A stretch of 64,000 bases of DNA from Lacrimispora sinapis. Its GTDB lineage: Bacteria; Bacillota; Clostridia; Lachnospirales; Lachnospiraceae. A model generated the notes under the pieces. It worked only from the letters and a program-made list of their open reading frames with translations, was not told the DNA's origin and did not search any database. Positions within the stretch are counted from its first letter, which is position 1. Each line of letters opens with the position of its first letter. Of this stretch, positions 8,829 through 22,260 are shown piece after piece. The stretch lies in contig NZ_CP141832.1 of NCBI RefSeq assembly GCF_043633585.1, positions 186,001 to 250,000 on the forward strand, given 5' to 3'. Made by a program: the position numbers and the translations under genes.

Positions 8829-9662
8829 TTGGATATTAAACTAATTGCACTGGATTTGGACGGAACCCTTCTGGACAGCCGAAAGCGTCTGTCCGAAGCG
8901 AACCGTCAGGCGCTGTCCCGTTGCGTTGAGAACGGTATATGGGTTGTTCCCTGCACCGGCCGGGCAGTAGATGGAATTCCGCCGGAAATAAAAAACATTC
9001 CCGGTGTTCGTTATGCAATCACTACCAATGGTGCGGTCATATACGATTTGAAAGAAGAGGCAGTGATAGATTCCTGTATGCTGCCATGGGAGCTTGCACT
9101 GGAGATTCTGTATTTATTAGATTCCCGCCATGTTATGTACGATCCGTACATTGAGCGCCGCGGAATCACGGAGCCCCGTTTTTTTGAAAACTTATCTGAC
9201 TATGGTCTGTCTCCGGAATTACAAAAGATGGTGAAAATGACCCGGGACATTCATCCAAATATCATTGAGTATGTAAAGCAGTCTCATAAGCCCGTGGAAA
9301 AAATCAATCTTTTTTTCTCTGATATGGAAGAGCGGACCAGGCTGAGAGCGGAATTAGAACAAAGAGATGATATTCTTGTCACCTCATCCATGCCCAATAA
9401 CCTGGAGATCAATGCCCCCGGGGCGACCAAAGGAGAAGCACTTCACCGACTGGCTGCCCATCTGGGAATTGGTGCAGAACAGACCATGGCGGTAGGAGAC
9501 GGAGAAAATGATTTTACGATGATCCGTATGGCAGGAGTTGGTGTTGCTATGAAAAATGGAAGCACTGAATTGCAGGCAGAGGCAGATTATATCACAGATA
9601 CCAACGATGAAAACGGAGTAGCTTCCGCGATTACCCGGTTGATATTTGGTGCAGAACTATGA
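8829..9662 (+). CDS. Cof-type HAD-IIB phosphatase
   Basis: A 277-residue haloacid-dehalogenase hydrolase of the Cof/YidA group, which dephosphorylates sugar phosphates or related metabolites in the cytosol. Motif I is ALDLDGTLLDS (D9, D11), motif II lies at ITTNGA, motif III is the conserved Lys of ATKGEAL and motif IV is VGDGENDFTMI near residue 222. The cap between about 85 and 190 is of the IIB type. The start is TTG at 8829 with GGAG just upstream (8818-8821); no ATG fits before motif I. Substrate unknown. It follows the acidic protein by 12 bp. Confidence 0.9.
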   Translation: MDIKLIALDLDGTLLDSRKRLSEANRQALSRCVENGIWVVPCTGRAVDGIPPEIKNIPGVRYAITTNGAVIYDLKEEAVIDSCMLPWELALEILYLLDSRHVMYDPYIERRGITEPRFFENLSDYGLSPELQKMVKMTRDIHPNIIEYVKQSHKPVEKINLFFSDMEERTRLRAELEQRDDILVTSSMPNNLEINAPGATKGEALHRLAAHLGIGAEQTMAVGDGENDFTMIRMAGVGVAMKNGSTELQAEADYITDTNDENGVASAITRLIFGAEL

Positions 9663-10393
9663 CGAGGCTATATATGGAAAATTGGTTATCAGTAATTGTT
9701 GGTGCTTATCTTATAGGAATGGTTTTATACGGTCATCACAGAGGCTTTATCCGGTTGGTTGTATCCATGCTGGCCCTGGTCCTGTCATTGACCATTGTAC
9801 GAGCCGCATTGCCGGTTGTAACAGAGTATTTAAAGGAAAATACCGGTCTGCAGCAGACGATATCTGAAAGCATGAAAAAGTCCGTTGGACTGCAGGCGGA
9901 AGAAGGCTCCGATGAAGCTTCCTCTGAAATGCCGTCTGTGCAGCGGACAGTCATTGAAAAACTGAACTTACCTCAAACAATGAAAAATGCACTGATTGAA
10001 AATAATAACAGTGAAATGTATCAAATGCTGGGGGTTCAGGCATTTACCGATTATATTGGAAACTACCTTGCCAATAAGATTTTAAATTCCGTAGGCTTTG
10101 TGATACTGTTTGCAGCGGTATACGTGGCTATGAAATTGATCGTGCGCTGGCTGGATCTCATCTCCCGTCTGCCGATCCTTTCGGGAATCAACAAAATCGC
10201 CGGTGCACTGCTGGGCGGAATCCAGGGACTTGTGTTTGTATGGCTGGCCTGTATTCTCATCACGGCCTTCTCTGGTACCTCGTGGGGACTTTTGCTTTCC
10301 CAGCAGATTGAAGCCAGCAAATGGCTTTCCTATTTATATAGCCATAATCTTTTGAATCTTATGGTTTTAGGGGTTCTCCAGGGGTTCCGATGA
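9659..10393 (+). CDS. CvpA-like integral membrane protein
   Basis: A 244-residue membrane protein with about four hydrophobic segments (residues 10-28, 35-55, 135-158, 178-205). The N-terminal hairpin around GMVLYGHHRGFIRL and the GINKIAGALLGGIQGL segment match the CvpA family, linked in E. coli to colicin V production and in other bacteria to envelope stress. A central soluble loop of ~70 residues is longer than usual. The ATG at 9659 overlaps the stop of the HAD gene (ATGA), which points to coupled translation. Function not known in this setting. Confidence 0.78.
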   Translation: MTRLYMENWLSVIVGAYLIGMVLYGHHRGFIRLVVSMLALVLSLTIVRAALPVVTEYLKENTGLQQTISESMKKSVGLQAEEGSDEASSEMPSVQRTVIEKLNLPQTMKNALIENNNSEMYQMLGVQAFTDYIGNYLANKILNSVGFVILFAAVYVAMKLIVRWLDLISRLPILSGINKIAGALLGGIQGLVFVWLACILITAFSGTSWGLLLSQQIEASKWLSYLYSHNLLNLMVLGVLQGFR

Positions 10394-10429
10394 GAAAGAA
10401 ATTGTATTTATCATATATGCAATTAAAAC

Positions 10430-10473
10430 AAATCTACAAATGAAGGTGGAAAAAGCCTAGTTTGTAGATTTTT
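10430..10473 (+). terminator. Terminator of the dnaX-recR operon
   Basis: An 11-bp perfect stem (AAATCTACAAA at 10430-10440, TTTGTAGATTT at 10461-10471) runs into TTTTTC. It closes the block that ends with the CvpA-like gene. Confidence 0.8.
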
Positions 10474-10572
10474 CTATTTCCGGTTCCAGGCGGAAAAATA
10501 CGCATTATCTCCTTATAGATAGGAGGAAACGTGAACTTATAAAAATTGTTTGAACAAATGGAACAAATTCCC

Positions 10573-10601
10573 TTGACAATCTCTTTGCGGCATGATATAT
10601 T
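10573..10601 (+). promoter_or_regulatory. rRNA operon promoter P1
   Basis: TTGACA at 10573-10578 and TATATT at 10596-10601 are separated by 17 bp, about 470 bp upstream of 16S. Confidence 0.75.
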
Positions 10602-10669
10602 ATAGTTCCGATGCGGGATATCCCACATCAGCAATCAAATCAAACGATTGAAAAAAATGAAAAAAGTTG

Positions 10670-10698
10670 TTGACAAGAGAACGGCTGCATGATATACT
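10670..10698 (+). promoter_or_regulatory. rRNA operon promoter P2
   Basis: TTGACA at 10670-10675 and TATACT at 10693-10698 are separated by 17 bp. It is 97 bp downstream of P1 with the same spacing; both share GCATGATATA-like sequence around the -10, as expected for tandem rrn promoters. Confidence 0.85.
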
Positions 10699-10704
10699 AC
10701 ATGA

Positions 10705-11070
10705 GTTGCTGATCGACAGGACAACAACGAAAGCACTTTGAAAACAGAAGATTGAACAGTATGTAAAACCCTGAAAATTCTAATAAATAAGCTGTGTTTG
10801 AACAGCTTTGAATGAGAAATTCAGAACGAATACAAGCAATTGTATACGAACCAAACAACAAGTAAAACGGGAAATAAATTAGCTAGTTAGTTGATTTTGA
10901 CCGTGGATTGAACAGAATGGCAGGTCCAAGCGGTACGCTCATGAAGCTTTGCTTCATTCGCTACCATTTGCTTCGCAAATGTTCAGCTATTCACCCGAAA
11001 GCCCTTATGGAAGCAAGCTTCCAACAGACTTCCTGGTAAATATCTGACCGCTTTCAAAGACTATTTGCTT
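10705..11070 (+). other. rRNA leader with hairpins
   Basis: The transcribed leader holds no gene. It has three adjacent short hairpins: ATGAAGC/GCTTCAT and CATTTGC/GCAAATG near 10950-10980, and GGAAGC/GCTTCC near 11012-11025. AAGCGGT near 10928 can pair with ACCGCTT near 11048, so the hairpins may sit on one long processing stem upstream of mature 16S. Confidence 0.5.
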
Positions 11071-12792
<1,722 letters not shown>

Positions 12793-12911
12793 TTCTGGTG
12801 CCGATGCGCTTAGGGGAAACACCCGTTCCCATCTCGAACACGATGGTTAAGACTTAAGCGGCCGATGGTACTATGCTGGAAACGGCATGGGAGAGCAGGT
12901 GGGTGCCAGAT
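12793..12911 (+). rRNA. rrf: 5S ribosomal RNA, placed between 16S and 23S
   Basis: About 119 nt with the 5S signatures CCGTTCCCATCTCGAACACG and GGGAGAGCAGGTGGGTGCCAG; the ends pair (TCTGGTGCC with GGTGCCAGA). It lies after 16S and before the tRNAs and 23S. No second 5S was seen after the 23S, where tRNA-Asn follows within ~95 bp. Confidence 0.95.
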
Positions 12912-12918
12912 TATTTAT

Positions 12919-12992
<74 letters not shown>

Positions 12993-13062
12993 TTGGTTAA
13001 AAAACCAGAGAAGAAAGAATATAGGGATTGCCTTTACAGGGTAGACCCACATCCAGTATCAT

Positions 13063-13135
13063 GGGGGTGTAGCTCAGTTGGGAGAGCACCTGCCTTGCAA
13101 GCAGGGGGTCAAGAGTTCGAATCTCTCCATCTCCA
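13063..13135 (+). tRNA. tRNA-Ala (TGC)
   Basis: A 73-nt cloverleaf with anticodon TGC in CTTGCAA, acceptor GGGGGTG/CATCTCC (two G-U pairs) and T arm GAGTTCGAATCTC. CCA is not encoded. Confidence 0.96.
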
Positions 13136-13462
13136 TTGGCCGAAAGCCACTTTATCAAGACGAGCCGAAAGGCGAAGGCTGAATTGAGTGCGAGGCCGTT
13201 CAGGAAGCTTAACAAACGAAAGTGAGTTTTGCTGAATGAACAATCATTAGTATGTACCTTGAAAACCACATATTGAAATATATCTAGATAGAGTCTTTGC
13301 AAAAAGACAATATCAAGACATCCGAGGTGTTACATCGAACGATGTAACCAAACAAAACTCGTTCAATTATCGTGACGTACGATAAACGAACAAACCTAAG
13401 ACCAGAGATACAACGCTATGTATCTTAGATTAGTAGCCCGCACCCGCAGGTGAACATCGAAT
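13136..13462 (+). other. tRNA-Ala to 23S spacer
   Basis: A 327-nt transcribed spacer with no gene. It has several short purine-rich inverted repeats (for example AGCCGAAAGGCG near 13162) and the sequence just before 23S that would form the 23S processing stem. Nothing else was seen. Confidence 0.5.
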
Positions 13463-16354
<2,892 letters not shown>

Positions 16355-16447
16355 GGTTGGTTTAGGTAAGAGGAAGAACGGATGAAAGATATAAGACAAT
16401 GTGTGGTTTTGAGGGTATATGCCTCAGTAATTTCAGCAATGCAATAA

Positions 16448-16520
16448 TCCTCGATAGCTCAGTCGGTAGAGCAAACGGCTGTTAACCGTTGGGTCGTAGG
16501 TTCAAGTCCTACTCGGGGAG
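16448..16520 (+). tRNA. tRNA-Asn (GTT)
   Basis: A 73-nt cloverleaf: acceptor TCCTCGA/TCGGGGA, anticodon GTT in CTGTTAA, discriminator G. It replaces a 5S as the first gene after 23S. Confidence 0.96.
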
Positions 16521-16567
16521 TTCGTGATACTCAAGCAAAGACTGTGAGGACAACGAAATAGAAGTAC

Positions 16568-16639
16568 GGCCCCATGGTCAAGCGGTTAAGACATCGCCCT
16601 TTCACGGCGGTAACACGAGTTCGAATCTCGTTGGGGTCA
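16568..16639 (+). tRNA. tRNA-Glu (TTC)
   Basis: A 72-nt cloverleaf: acceptor GGCCCCA/TGGGGTC, anticodon TTC in CTTTCAC, discriminator A. Confidence 0.96.
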
Positions 16640-16670
16640 CTGAATTTAGGAAAAAAGTTTTATAATTTAT

Positions 16671-16741
16671 GGCGACATAGCCAAGTGGTAAGGCGTGGGT
16701 CTGCAACACCCTGATCACCAGTTCAAATCTGGTTGTCGCCT
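16671..16741 (+). tRNA. tRNA-Cys (GCA)
   Basis: A 71-nt cloverleaf: acceptor GGCGACA/TGTCGCC, anticodon GCA in CTGCAAC, discriminator U as in other tRNA-Cys. It is the last gene of the rRNA operon and lies 113 bp from the integrase stop, so its 3' end is a candidate attachment site. Confidence 0.96.
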
Positions 16742-16753
16742 CTATAATTAAAG

Positions 16754-16793
16754 CCTCAGAAACCTGATAAAATAAGGGTTTCTGGGGTTTTTG
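16754..16793 (+). terminator. Terminator of the rRNA operon
   Basis: An 11-bp stem (CCTCAGAAACC at 16754-16764, GGTTTCTGGGG at 16777-16787, one G-U pair) runs into TTTTTG. It ends transcription after tRNA-Cys. Confidence 0.85.
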
Positions 16794-16853
16794 CTTTGTG
16801 TATTTGGTGTTTGCGCTTGTTTGCGTGGGCATTTTTGGTGTTTTTGAGGGCTG

Positions 16854-17960
16854 TTAATCCAGGATAGCTCTCATTTTTGATGCTGTTTCTTCCTGGGAAG
16901 TGATGTTGCGGAGATAGTGGTGGGTCATGTTAAGACTAGTTTGGCCCAGGAGCTTTTGGAGTTCAGTATCTTCCATTCCGTTCTTGTACATGATAGAGGC
17001 AGTGGAAAAGCGGAGCTTGTGGGAGGAGCGGTATTCAATGCCTAATTCCTCACAGCATTTCTTTAAGCGGCGGTTAAATGTTACGGTTGCCAGGGGCTGG
17101 CCGTTACGGATGAAGATGTATTTGCTGTCTGGATTCAACGCTCGAATTTGTAAAAGTATTTCCTTGGCCTTTGGTGTTAATGGCATGTAACGCTTCCCTT
17201 CGCCAGCATGGCCTTTTATATCCTCGATTATCTCATTTCTGTCATCCACAAAGTGTTGGACATGTAGGAAATCCCCAGAAATATTATCCCATCTTAAACC
17301 TTTTAATTCACCTATACGCAGAATTAAATAGAAATCCAGCTTTATTGCTAGTGAGTAGAAATCGTTTCCCAATTGATTTATAATTTTCAGACGTTCTTCT
17401 TCGGTGTATGGGGTGATCCTGGTATTTTCTGCTTTATAGCTGAACTGCTTGTAGTTGATATCTCGAAGGCAGTTTCGTTCTATGATATTATTTTCTACTG
17501 CAAGATATAGAATTCCATTCATAATGCTTTTTAGGTCGTTAAAACGCTTTCTTGTAATTTGTCGACCTTTTGTTATGTTCCGAAAATAGATAATCAGATC
17601 CTTTGCTGACAGATCCTTTAAGGGAATCAAAGTGATATCCTGATCCTTCAGTAAAGAACTCCACATGAATTGGTTTTCTTTGATTGTCTTTTTACTTACA
17701 CTTGTCTCCTTTTCTCTCCACTCCATCCAGGTTTCAAAGTATGTGTCCATGGTGGCAGCATTATCCCCAAAGAAATAATCATATAGCTTATCAATTAATC
17801 CTTCGTAGGTGCTGCTACTTATTGATTTTCTTTGGATAATAAGGTATTTCCTTCCATCATCTGGTCTGGCTTTTATTTTTGTTAAATCCCAGACTGTTTT
17901 TAATTGTTTTTCTTTTGACTTTATGTTCATGGTGTTAATGCATACCGGTGAAGCTAACAT
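16854..17960 (-). CDS. int: Tyrosine-type site-specific integrase
   Basis: A 368-residue tyrosine recombinase. The N-terminal ~65 residues look like an arm-DNA-binding domain, 70-170 is the SAM-like core-binding domain and 185-360 the catalytic domain. Catalytic residues seen: R215 (LRIGELKGLRW), probable K257, H314-x-x-R317 (SSHKLR) and Y349 (MTHHYLRN). The LGH motif is LGQ here, so the usual His/Trp is Gln340. It lies beside tRNA-Cys with its 3' end toward the tRNA, as in tRNA-integrating elements. AT content is far above that of the rRNA side. No excisionase was seen. ATG codons at 17960 and 17930 are both possible; neither has a good ribosome binding site. Confidence 0.9.
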   Translation of the reverse strand: MLASPVCINTMNIKSKEKQLKTVWDLTKIKARPDDGRKYLIIQRKSISSSTYEGLIDKLYDYFFGDNAATMDTYFETWMEWREKETSVSKKTIKENQFMWSSLLKDQDITLIPLKDLSAKDLIIYFRNITKGRQITRKRFNDLKSIMNGILYLAVENNIIERNCLRDINYKQFSYKAENTRITPYTEEERLKIINQLGNDFYSLAIKLDFYLILRIGELKGLRWDNISGDFLHVQHFVDDRNEIIEDIKGHAGEGKRYMPLTPKAKEILLQIRALNPDSKYIFIRNGQPLATVTFNRRLKKCCEELGIEYRSSHKLRFSTASIMYKNGMEDTELQKLLGQTSLNMTHHYLRNITSQEETASKMRAILD

Positions 17961-18584
17961 AACACTTATTTTTTTATAGGCAATTGGAAATATAAATGTA
18001 ATATAAAATAATAGCTGAAAACGGGATAGTGAACTTAAATTTGTTATTAGATAACTATAATTTATTAAAACACCATTTTGTTTTGGCCTGCATAATTGAA
18101 TAGTTATGATGTAGACAAATATTATACTAAATATTACTTATCTGTTGACAAATAGGAAACATAAGTGTATTATAGTTAGAGTAGACAAAATATCTACAAA
18201 CGAAAGGAAAGAGATGCATATATCGTCTGCTAGTTTCTACTATTAAAAAAAATAGAAGGGGGAGATATCGAGTAAAAACTATATCTTTTGAATGGAATGG
18301 ATCCATTAAATTATTTTTAATGGGTTGACTATATGAATACACTAGATACAAAAAATTATAAATATTTTTTATTAAAGATGTAGACAAATAGACTACAAAA
18401 TATAAAAGTGAAGTGATTAAAGAAAAGTTATATAACGTTATAATTATTAAATAAAAAAAGGAATTAATATAAGACGTAATATTAATAGACGATGCAATTA
18501 TCTTACCTGGCATAAGCACTACTACGTTATTAATTTTAGAACGATTAAAGCTTACTTAAAATTAAAATATTTGGAGGAATACAT
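17961..18584 (+). promoter_or_regulatory. AT-rich control region with repeated TGTAGACAAAT words
   Basis: A 624-bp gene-free stretch between the integrase and the wall-hydrolase gene. Four copies of a word close to TGTAGACAAAT start at 18110, 18143, 18180 and 18379. Copies 3 and 4 are also inverted repeats (GTAGA...TCTAC; TGTAG...CTACA). Copy 2 covers the -35 box of a strong promoter. A perfect 8-bp palindrome, CCATTAAA (18303-18310) and TTTAATGG (18316-18323), lies downstream. These look like operator or integrase arm sites; which one cannot be told from sequence. A 130-codon reading frame on the minus strand here looks spurious. Confidence 0.55.
18145..18173 (+). promoter_or_regulatory. Promoter reading toward the wall-hydrolase gene
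   Basis: TTGACA at 18145-18150, a 17-bp spacer and TATTAT at 18168-18173. The -35 is inside one TGTAGACAAAT-like copy and another copy starts just past the -10, where a repressor could block. The leader to the ATG at 18585 would be ~400 nt. Confidence 0.6.
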
Positions 18585-21149
18585 ATGTTATTAAAAAGTG
18601 GAAATAAAGGTATTGAAGTAAAATATCTTCAGCAGGCATTAAAAATTATGTGCTGCAACCCCGGTTCAATTGACTCTGTTTATGGACCAGGCACACAGGC
18701 AGCTGTGGAAAAGTTTCAACAAGAGTGGGGATTAGGGATTGATGGAATTGTAGGTGATAAGACCTGGAACTGTCTTTCGGATGAAATTAAGCCGATTCAG
18801 CGGGCATTGAAGGTTAAAGGTTTTTTTAGTGAAGCAATTACGGGAATTGCTAAAGAAAGTACTTATAATGCAGTCATTTCCTTTCAGAAAAGCCGGGGGT
18901 TAGCATATGATGGCATGGTGGGAAATTCTACTCGAGCAAGGTTATTTAATGATGAAAACGGTGGAGATGATTTGATGCTCCCACTTAGTACCGGAGATAG
19001 GGGCGATTATGTTTTATTTTTACAACATGGGTTGCGTATTATGTGCTGTAGTCCGGGCAGTATTGATGGTGTGTATGGTTCGGGTACTACAGCGGCCGTG
19101 TCTAATTTCCAAAGCAAATATGGAATATCTCAAACGGGAGTATGTGATACTACCACATGGAATAAATTAAAGCAGTTAATTAAAGAGATCCAGAAGCATC
19201 TTCAAAGCAGAAATTATAATGTTCCATTAGTAGATGGTATTGCAACCTCTGCTTTGGCAGAAGCTGTTAAACAGTTCCAGGAAGCAAATTATTTAATTGC
19301 TGACGGTCAGGTTGGCCCTTCTACCTATGATATTCTTATGAGTGACATTCCAGATGGAGCTACTGATGCCTTACCGCTTAAACTAAAATCACGTGGTCCA
19401 AGAGTTCGCTATTTCCAGTATGCACTTCGGATTAATTGTATTAATCCAAATGGAACAGATGGTATTTTCGGAACTGGGACTGAAACTGCCGTGAAACGTT
19501 ATCAAACTAAAGTTGGAATTTCTTCAGATGGAATTGTTGGCACAGCCACCTGGGAAAAAATGCGTAAGGATATTACGCCAATACAGACTGCGTTACATAA
19601 TAAGGGATATGATGTAGGTGTTGTTGATGGAATAGCCACTGATAAAGTTTATAACGCAGTCCTAAAGTATCAAATTGACAATGGTTTAGCTGCAGATGGT
19701 ATGGTAGGAACAAAAACAAAGACTATGCTTTTAGGAGGGACTTCTGGAAGTGGTACAATATCTTCAACGTTAAAGGCTGGTTCCAACGGTTCTTTGACTT
19801 TATACCTACAAAGATTACTCAAAGAGTTAGGTTATCAGGTGACGTTGAACGGAATTTTTGATAATCAGACTAGTGATGCTGCAATTGCGTTTCAGAGAGC
19901 AAATGATTTGACAGCGGATGGCGTCGTAGGCGGTGGTACATGGAAAAAACTTTTTGAGAAATATCATGTAAATGTATCTGGAAACGGTATTGAAAAGCTG
20001 ATTAATGTGGCCAAGCATGAATTAGAGTGGGGATTTAAAGAAGATAATGCTAACAATATCACTCCTTACGGCCAGTGGTATGGAATGAATGGAAGCTCTT
20101 GGTGTGCAATGTTTGTTTCTTATTGTGCTTATCAGGCTGGTGTTATCGGTGACTTGGTTCCACAGTATGCATGGTGTCCATCAGGAATGACGTGGTACAA
20201 AGAAAGAAACAAATATCATAAACGTAATAGTGGATATAATCCAAAACGTGGAGATATCATTTTCTTCTACAATAATGAATTGGGGAGAGTAGCACATACA
20301 GGCATCGTAATTGATGGTGACGACAAGTATGTCACAACTATTGAAGGAAATACCAGCCTGGATCGTGTACAGAAATGCACGTATAATCTCAATCATTCAA
20401 CAATAGATGGATATGGCGATAATGGAGGGGGAGCGATTGTAGTTCCAAAACCACCTACTGCAAAAGAAGTAGAGAACGTACTGTTAGATTATTATAGGGA
20501 ATTTTTAGAAGTGTGTTATGTCGTACTTCCTTCTGATAAAATTAATTTAAATAAGGCAGTTGAAATTCCTGTTTTGCCAAATGGCAAGATTATTGTTGAG
20601 GCAAGTGGGGAGACAACCCTTTTCGATAATAGTGCTAATAATCCCGGTTCTATTGTATGCGATATCAGCAATGGGCGGGCAATGTCAGGCCAGATAGATC
20701 TTAATGATAAAATTTCTATTTCATTAGAGGGATTTGAAGAAGCTCAAAGTATTCTTGACATTGTATTTGATATCAATTCTTCTGTGGAAATAGGCGCTTC
20801 TGTACTTGAATCAGGGCTAAGAAGTGACGATACAGGAAATTGGGTGTATGTAGCATATACAATTAAAAAGGAAGTACAGGTTAAGGATGGTTTTCCACCA
20901 GTTGAATTTTCATTTAAATACACATATTGTATAAAGGTTGATAATGGCGGAGGGACTTCCGTATTCGAACCATTATTTGCATTTGCTGAAGAATATAAAT
21001 GGGAAATTGCAAAGGTTGGTGCTGCAATATTAGTAGTTGTTGTAGTTATTATTGCAGTTGAGGCAGGTGTAATAGTAATAGGTACAGGAGAGGTAGCAGC
21101 GCTTATTGCAAGTATATTAGGTAAGCTCGGACAAGTTGTTTTTGCTTAA
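18585..21149 (+). CDS. Peptidoglycan-binding repeat / CHAP protein with hydrophobic C-terminus
   Basis: An 854-residue protein. Residues 1-460 hold seven PG_binding_1-type repeats, arranged as three pairs (from about 1, 131 and 264) plus one single repeat (395-460); each has the DGxxGxxT core, and the first of each pair has a Cys/Asn-rich LRIMCC- or LRINCI-like strand. Residues 465-620 are a CHAP-type amidase/endopeptidase domain with C507 (SWCAMF), H571 (VAHTGIV) and a polar residue at 587-589. Residues 625-854 are unrecognised and end in a 40-residue Val/Ile/Gly-rich stretch with one or two membrane-length segments. There is no signal peptide. GGAGG upstream supports the ATG. A lysin or an antibacterial wall-degrading toxin are both possible; the sequence shows only wall binding and cleavage domains. 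Confidence 0.85.
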   Translation: MLLKSGNKGIEVKYLQQALKIMCCNPGSIDSVYGPGTQAAVEKFQQEWGLGIDGIVGDKTWNCLSDEIKPIQRALKVKGFFSEAITGIAKESTYNAVISFQKSRGLAYDGMVGNSTRARLFNDENGGDDLMLPLSTGDRGDYVLFLQHGLRIMCCSPGSIDGVYGSGTTAAVSNFQSKYGISQTGVCDTTTWNKLKQLIKEIQKHLQSRNYNVPLVDGIATSALAEAVKQFQEANYLIADGQVGPSTYDILMSDIPDGATDALPLKLKSRGPRVRYFQYALRINCINPNGTDGIFGTGTETAVKRYQTKVGISSDGIVGTATWEKMRKDITPIQTALHNKGYDVGVVDGIATDKVYNAVLKYQIDNGLAADGMVGTKTKTMLLGGTSGSGTISSTLKAGSNGSLTLYLQRLLKELGYQVTLNGIFDNQTSDAAIAFQRANDLTADGVVGGGTWKKLFEKYHVNVSGNGIEKLINVAKHELEWGFKEDNANNITPYGQWYGMNGSSWCAMFVSYCAYQAGVIGDLVPQYAWCPSGMTWYKERNKYHKRNSGYNPKRGDIIFFYNNELGRVAHTGIVIDGDDKYVTTIEGNTSLDRVQKCTYNLNHSTIDGYGDNGGGAIVVPKPPTAKEVENVLLDYYREFLEVCYVVLPSDKINLNKAVEIPVLPNGKIIVEASGETTLFDNSANNPGSIVCDISNGRAMSGQIDLNDKISISLEGFEEAQSILDIVFDINSSVEIGASVLESGLRSDDTGNWVYVAYTIKKEVQVKDGFPPVEFSFKYTYCIKVDNGGGTSVFEPLFAFAEEYKWEIAKVGAAILVVVVVIIAVEAGVIVIGTGEVAALIASILGKLGQVVFA

Positions 21150-21156
21150 ATTAAGA

Positions 21157-21194
21157 AAGAAAGGTTGCTTCTGTATTCTAGGGTAACCTTTCTT
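21157..21194. terminator. Bidirectional terminator
   Basis: A perfect 10-bp stem (AAGAAAGGTT at 21157-21166, AACCTTTCTT at 21185-21194) lies between convergent genes. The T run is weak on both sides. Confidence 0.55.
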
Positions 21195-21200
21195 ATCCTC

Positions 21201-21728
21201 TTATTTTCTAAATTTTATGCATTTAGCAGTAGTGCATTTTTTTCTTAAAAAGTTTTTCCAATCATCAGCTAATATATTTTTGAGTGAATCTTTTGTTATG
21301 AAAACGTGTTTGCCTGATCTGGTTTTCAAGAGGTATAGATTTTTTGATTCAATTATTTCGGTAAAATTAGAGTAAGGGATTTGAGTACACTTGCTTGTAG
21401 TACTATTGCTTAAGTAGAGGTGATCTTCACCAAATCTAAGCTGATAAATCATATCTTCAGTATGCATGTAACCTTTTATAATTTGCATATGTCGATTAAC
21501 AACGGAAATTAGACTGTAGCGATATATTATATTAACAATAATGGCTAAAAATAAAAAAAAGAACGACATGAATGGTGATGCATGGATGAGTTCATATATA
21601 GCTTGACACAAAAATACAATGCATACTACCGTGGTCAAGGGTCGGACATAACCAGGAAGCAGGTACTTTCTAGTCTCCATTAATGTTTCTTTATTTGATA
21701 CACCTACCGCTTCAATTGAATATTCCAT
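21201..21728 (-). CDS. YcxB-like small membrane protein, copy 2
   Basis: A 175-residue protein with two adjacent hydrophobic segments (about 32-50 and 53-72), then a soluble C-terminal half with the order expected of YcxB-like proteins: a YMHTEDMIYQLRFGEDHLYLS strand pair (given in part), a Tyr-Ser-Asn/Phe-x-E-I element (IPYSNFTEIIES), then KNLYLLKT and VFITKDS strands. Function in the family is unknown. It lies 13 bp behind copy 1 and shares its plan, so the two are probably tandem paralogues. GAGGAG precedes the ATG. It is convergent with the wall-hydrolase gene; an immunity role is a guess from position. Confidence 0.7.
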   Translation of the reverse strand: MEYSIEAVGVSNKETLMETRKYLLPGYVRPLTTVVCIVFLCQAIYELIHASPFMSFFFLFLAIIVNIIYRYSLISVVNRHMQIIKGYMHTEDMIYQLRFGEDHLYLSNSTTSKCTQIPYSNFTEIIESKNLYLLKTRSGKHVFITKDSLKNILADDWKNFLRKKCTTAKCIKFRK

Positions 21729-21741
21729 ATGAGAAATCTCC

Positions 21742-22260
21742 TCACTGTATATTGTATAGCTTGATTTTTTTGTTTTTCTCTACTATATAATCCAACCATT
21801 CATATTTTTCATTATTATCTGAAAAAGATATATTGATAGGAAAACACATATTTTCACGAGTAAATAATGCAATATTCTCTTTTGTTTCAGTAATCCGGCT
21901 GATATTCGAGTAATTGATATCAAAACCAGACTCATTTAATTCATCTGACAGAGTCATGTGGCTATTATAAAAATTTAGTTTATAATTAAAGCTGGACTGT
22001 CCAGGACCTATTATGTTGAGTATTTTTTTAATAAGTATTCTTCTTGAAAGCAATTTTTCGACATAAATGACTAAGGCACCTATTAAAAAAATGATTGTAA
22101 GTAAATTGATTTTTAGAAGAAAAAAGAAAAATGCCAGCGCTCCAGATATGAATATAGTAATATTGATAAAACGTGTAAATGAAGGTGGGTATAAGTGTTT
22201 TTTTATACTGTTTAGTATTTTTTTGTTTATTGATCCGTTTACAACAAAATAAGATTCCAT
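21742..22260 (-). CDS. YcxB-like small membrane protein, copy 1
   Basis: A 172-residue protein with two hydrophobic segments (about 34-52 and 55-70), followed by a soluble domain with FNYKLNFYNSHMTLS, then INYSNISRITETKENIALFT and a final INISFSDN/Trp element. This order is the same as in the next gene and fits the YcxB-like C-terminal domain. AAGGAG lies 8 nt upstream of the start. It is first in a two-gene minus-strand unit. It is very AT rich, like the rest of the island. Function unknown. Confidence 0.7.
   Translation of the reverse strand: MESYFVVNGSINKKILNSIKKHLYPPSFTRFINITIFISGALAFFFFLLKINLLTIIFLIGALVIYVEKLLSRRILIKKILNIIGPGQSSFNYKLNFYNSHMTLSDELNESGFDINYSNISRITETKENIALFTRENMCFPINISFSDNNEKYEWLDYIVEKNKKIKLYNIQ

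Noticed and set aside
16355..16447. A second 5S after 23S
   Set aside because: Only 93 nt lie before tRNA-Asn and they do not show 5S motifs.
18127..18519. A 130-codon hydrophobic frame on the minus strand in the island control region
   Set aside because: It overlaps the promoter and repeats, has no ribosome site, and its Ile/Leu/Phe/Tyr-rich composition is what AT-rich DNA gives by chance.
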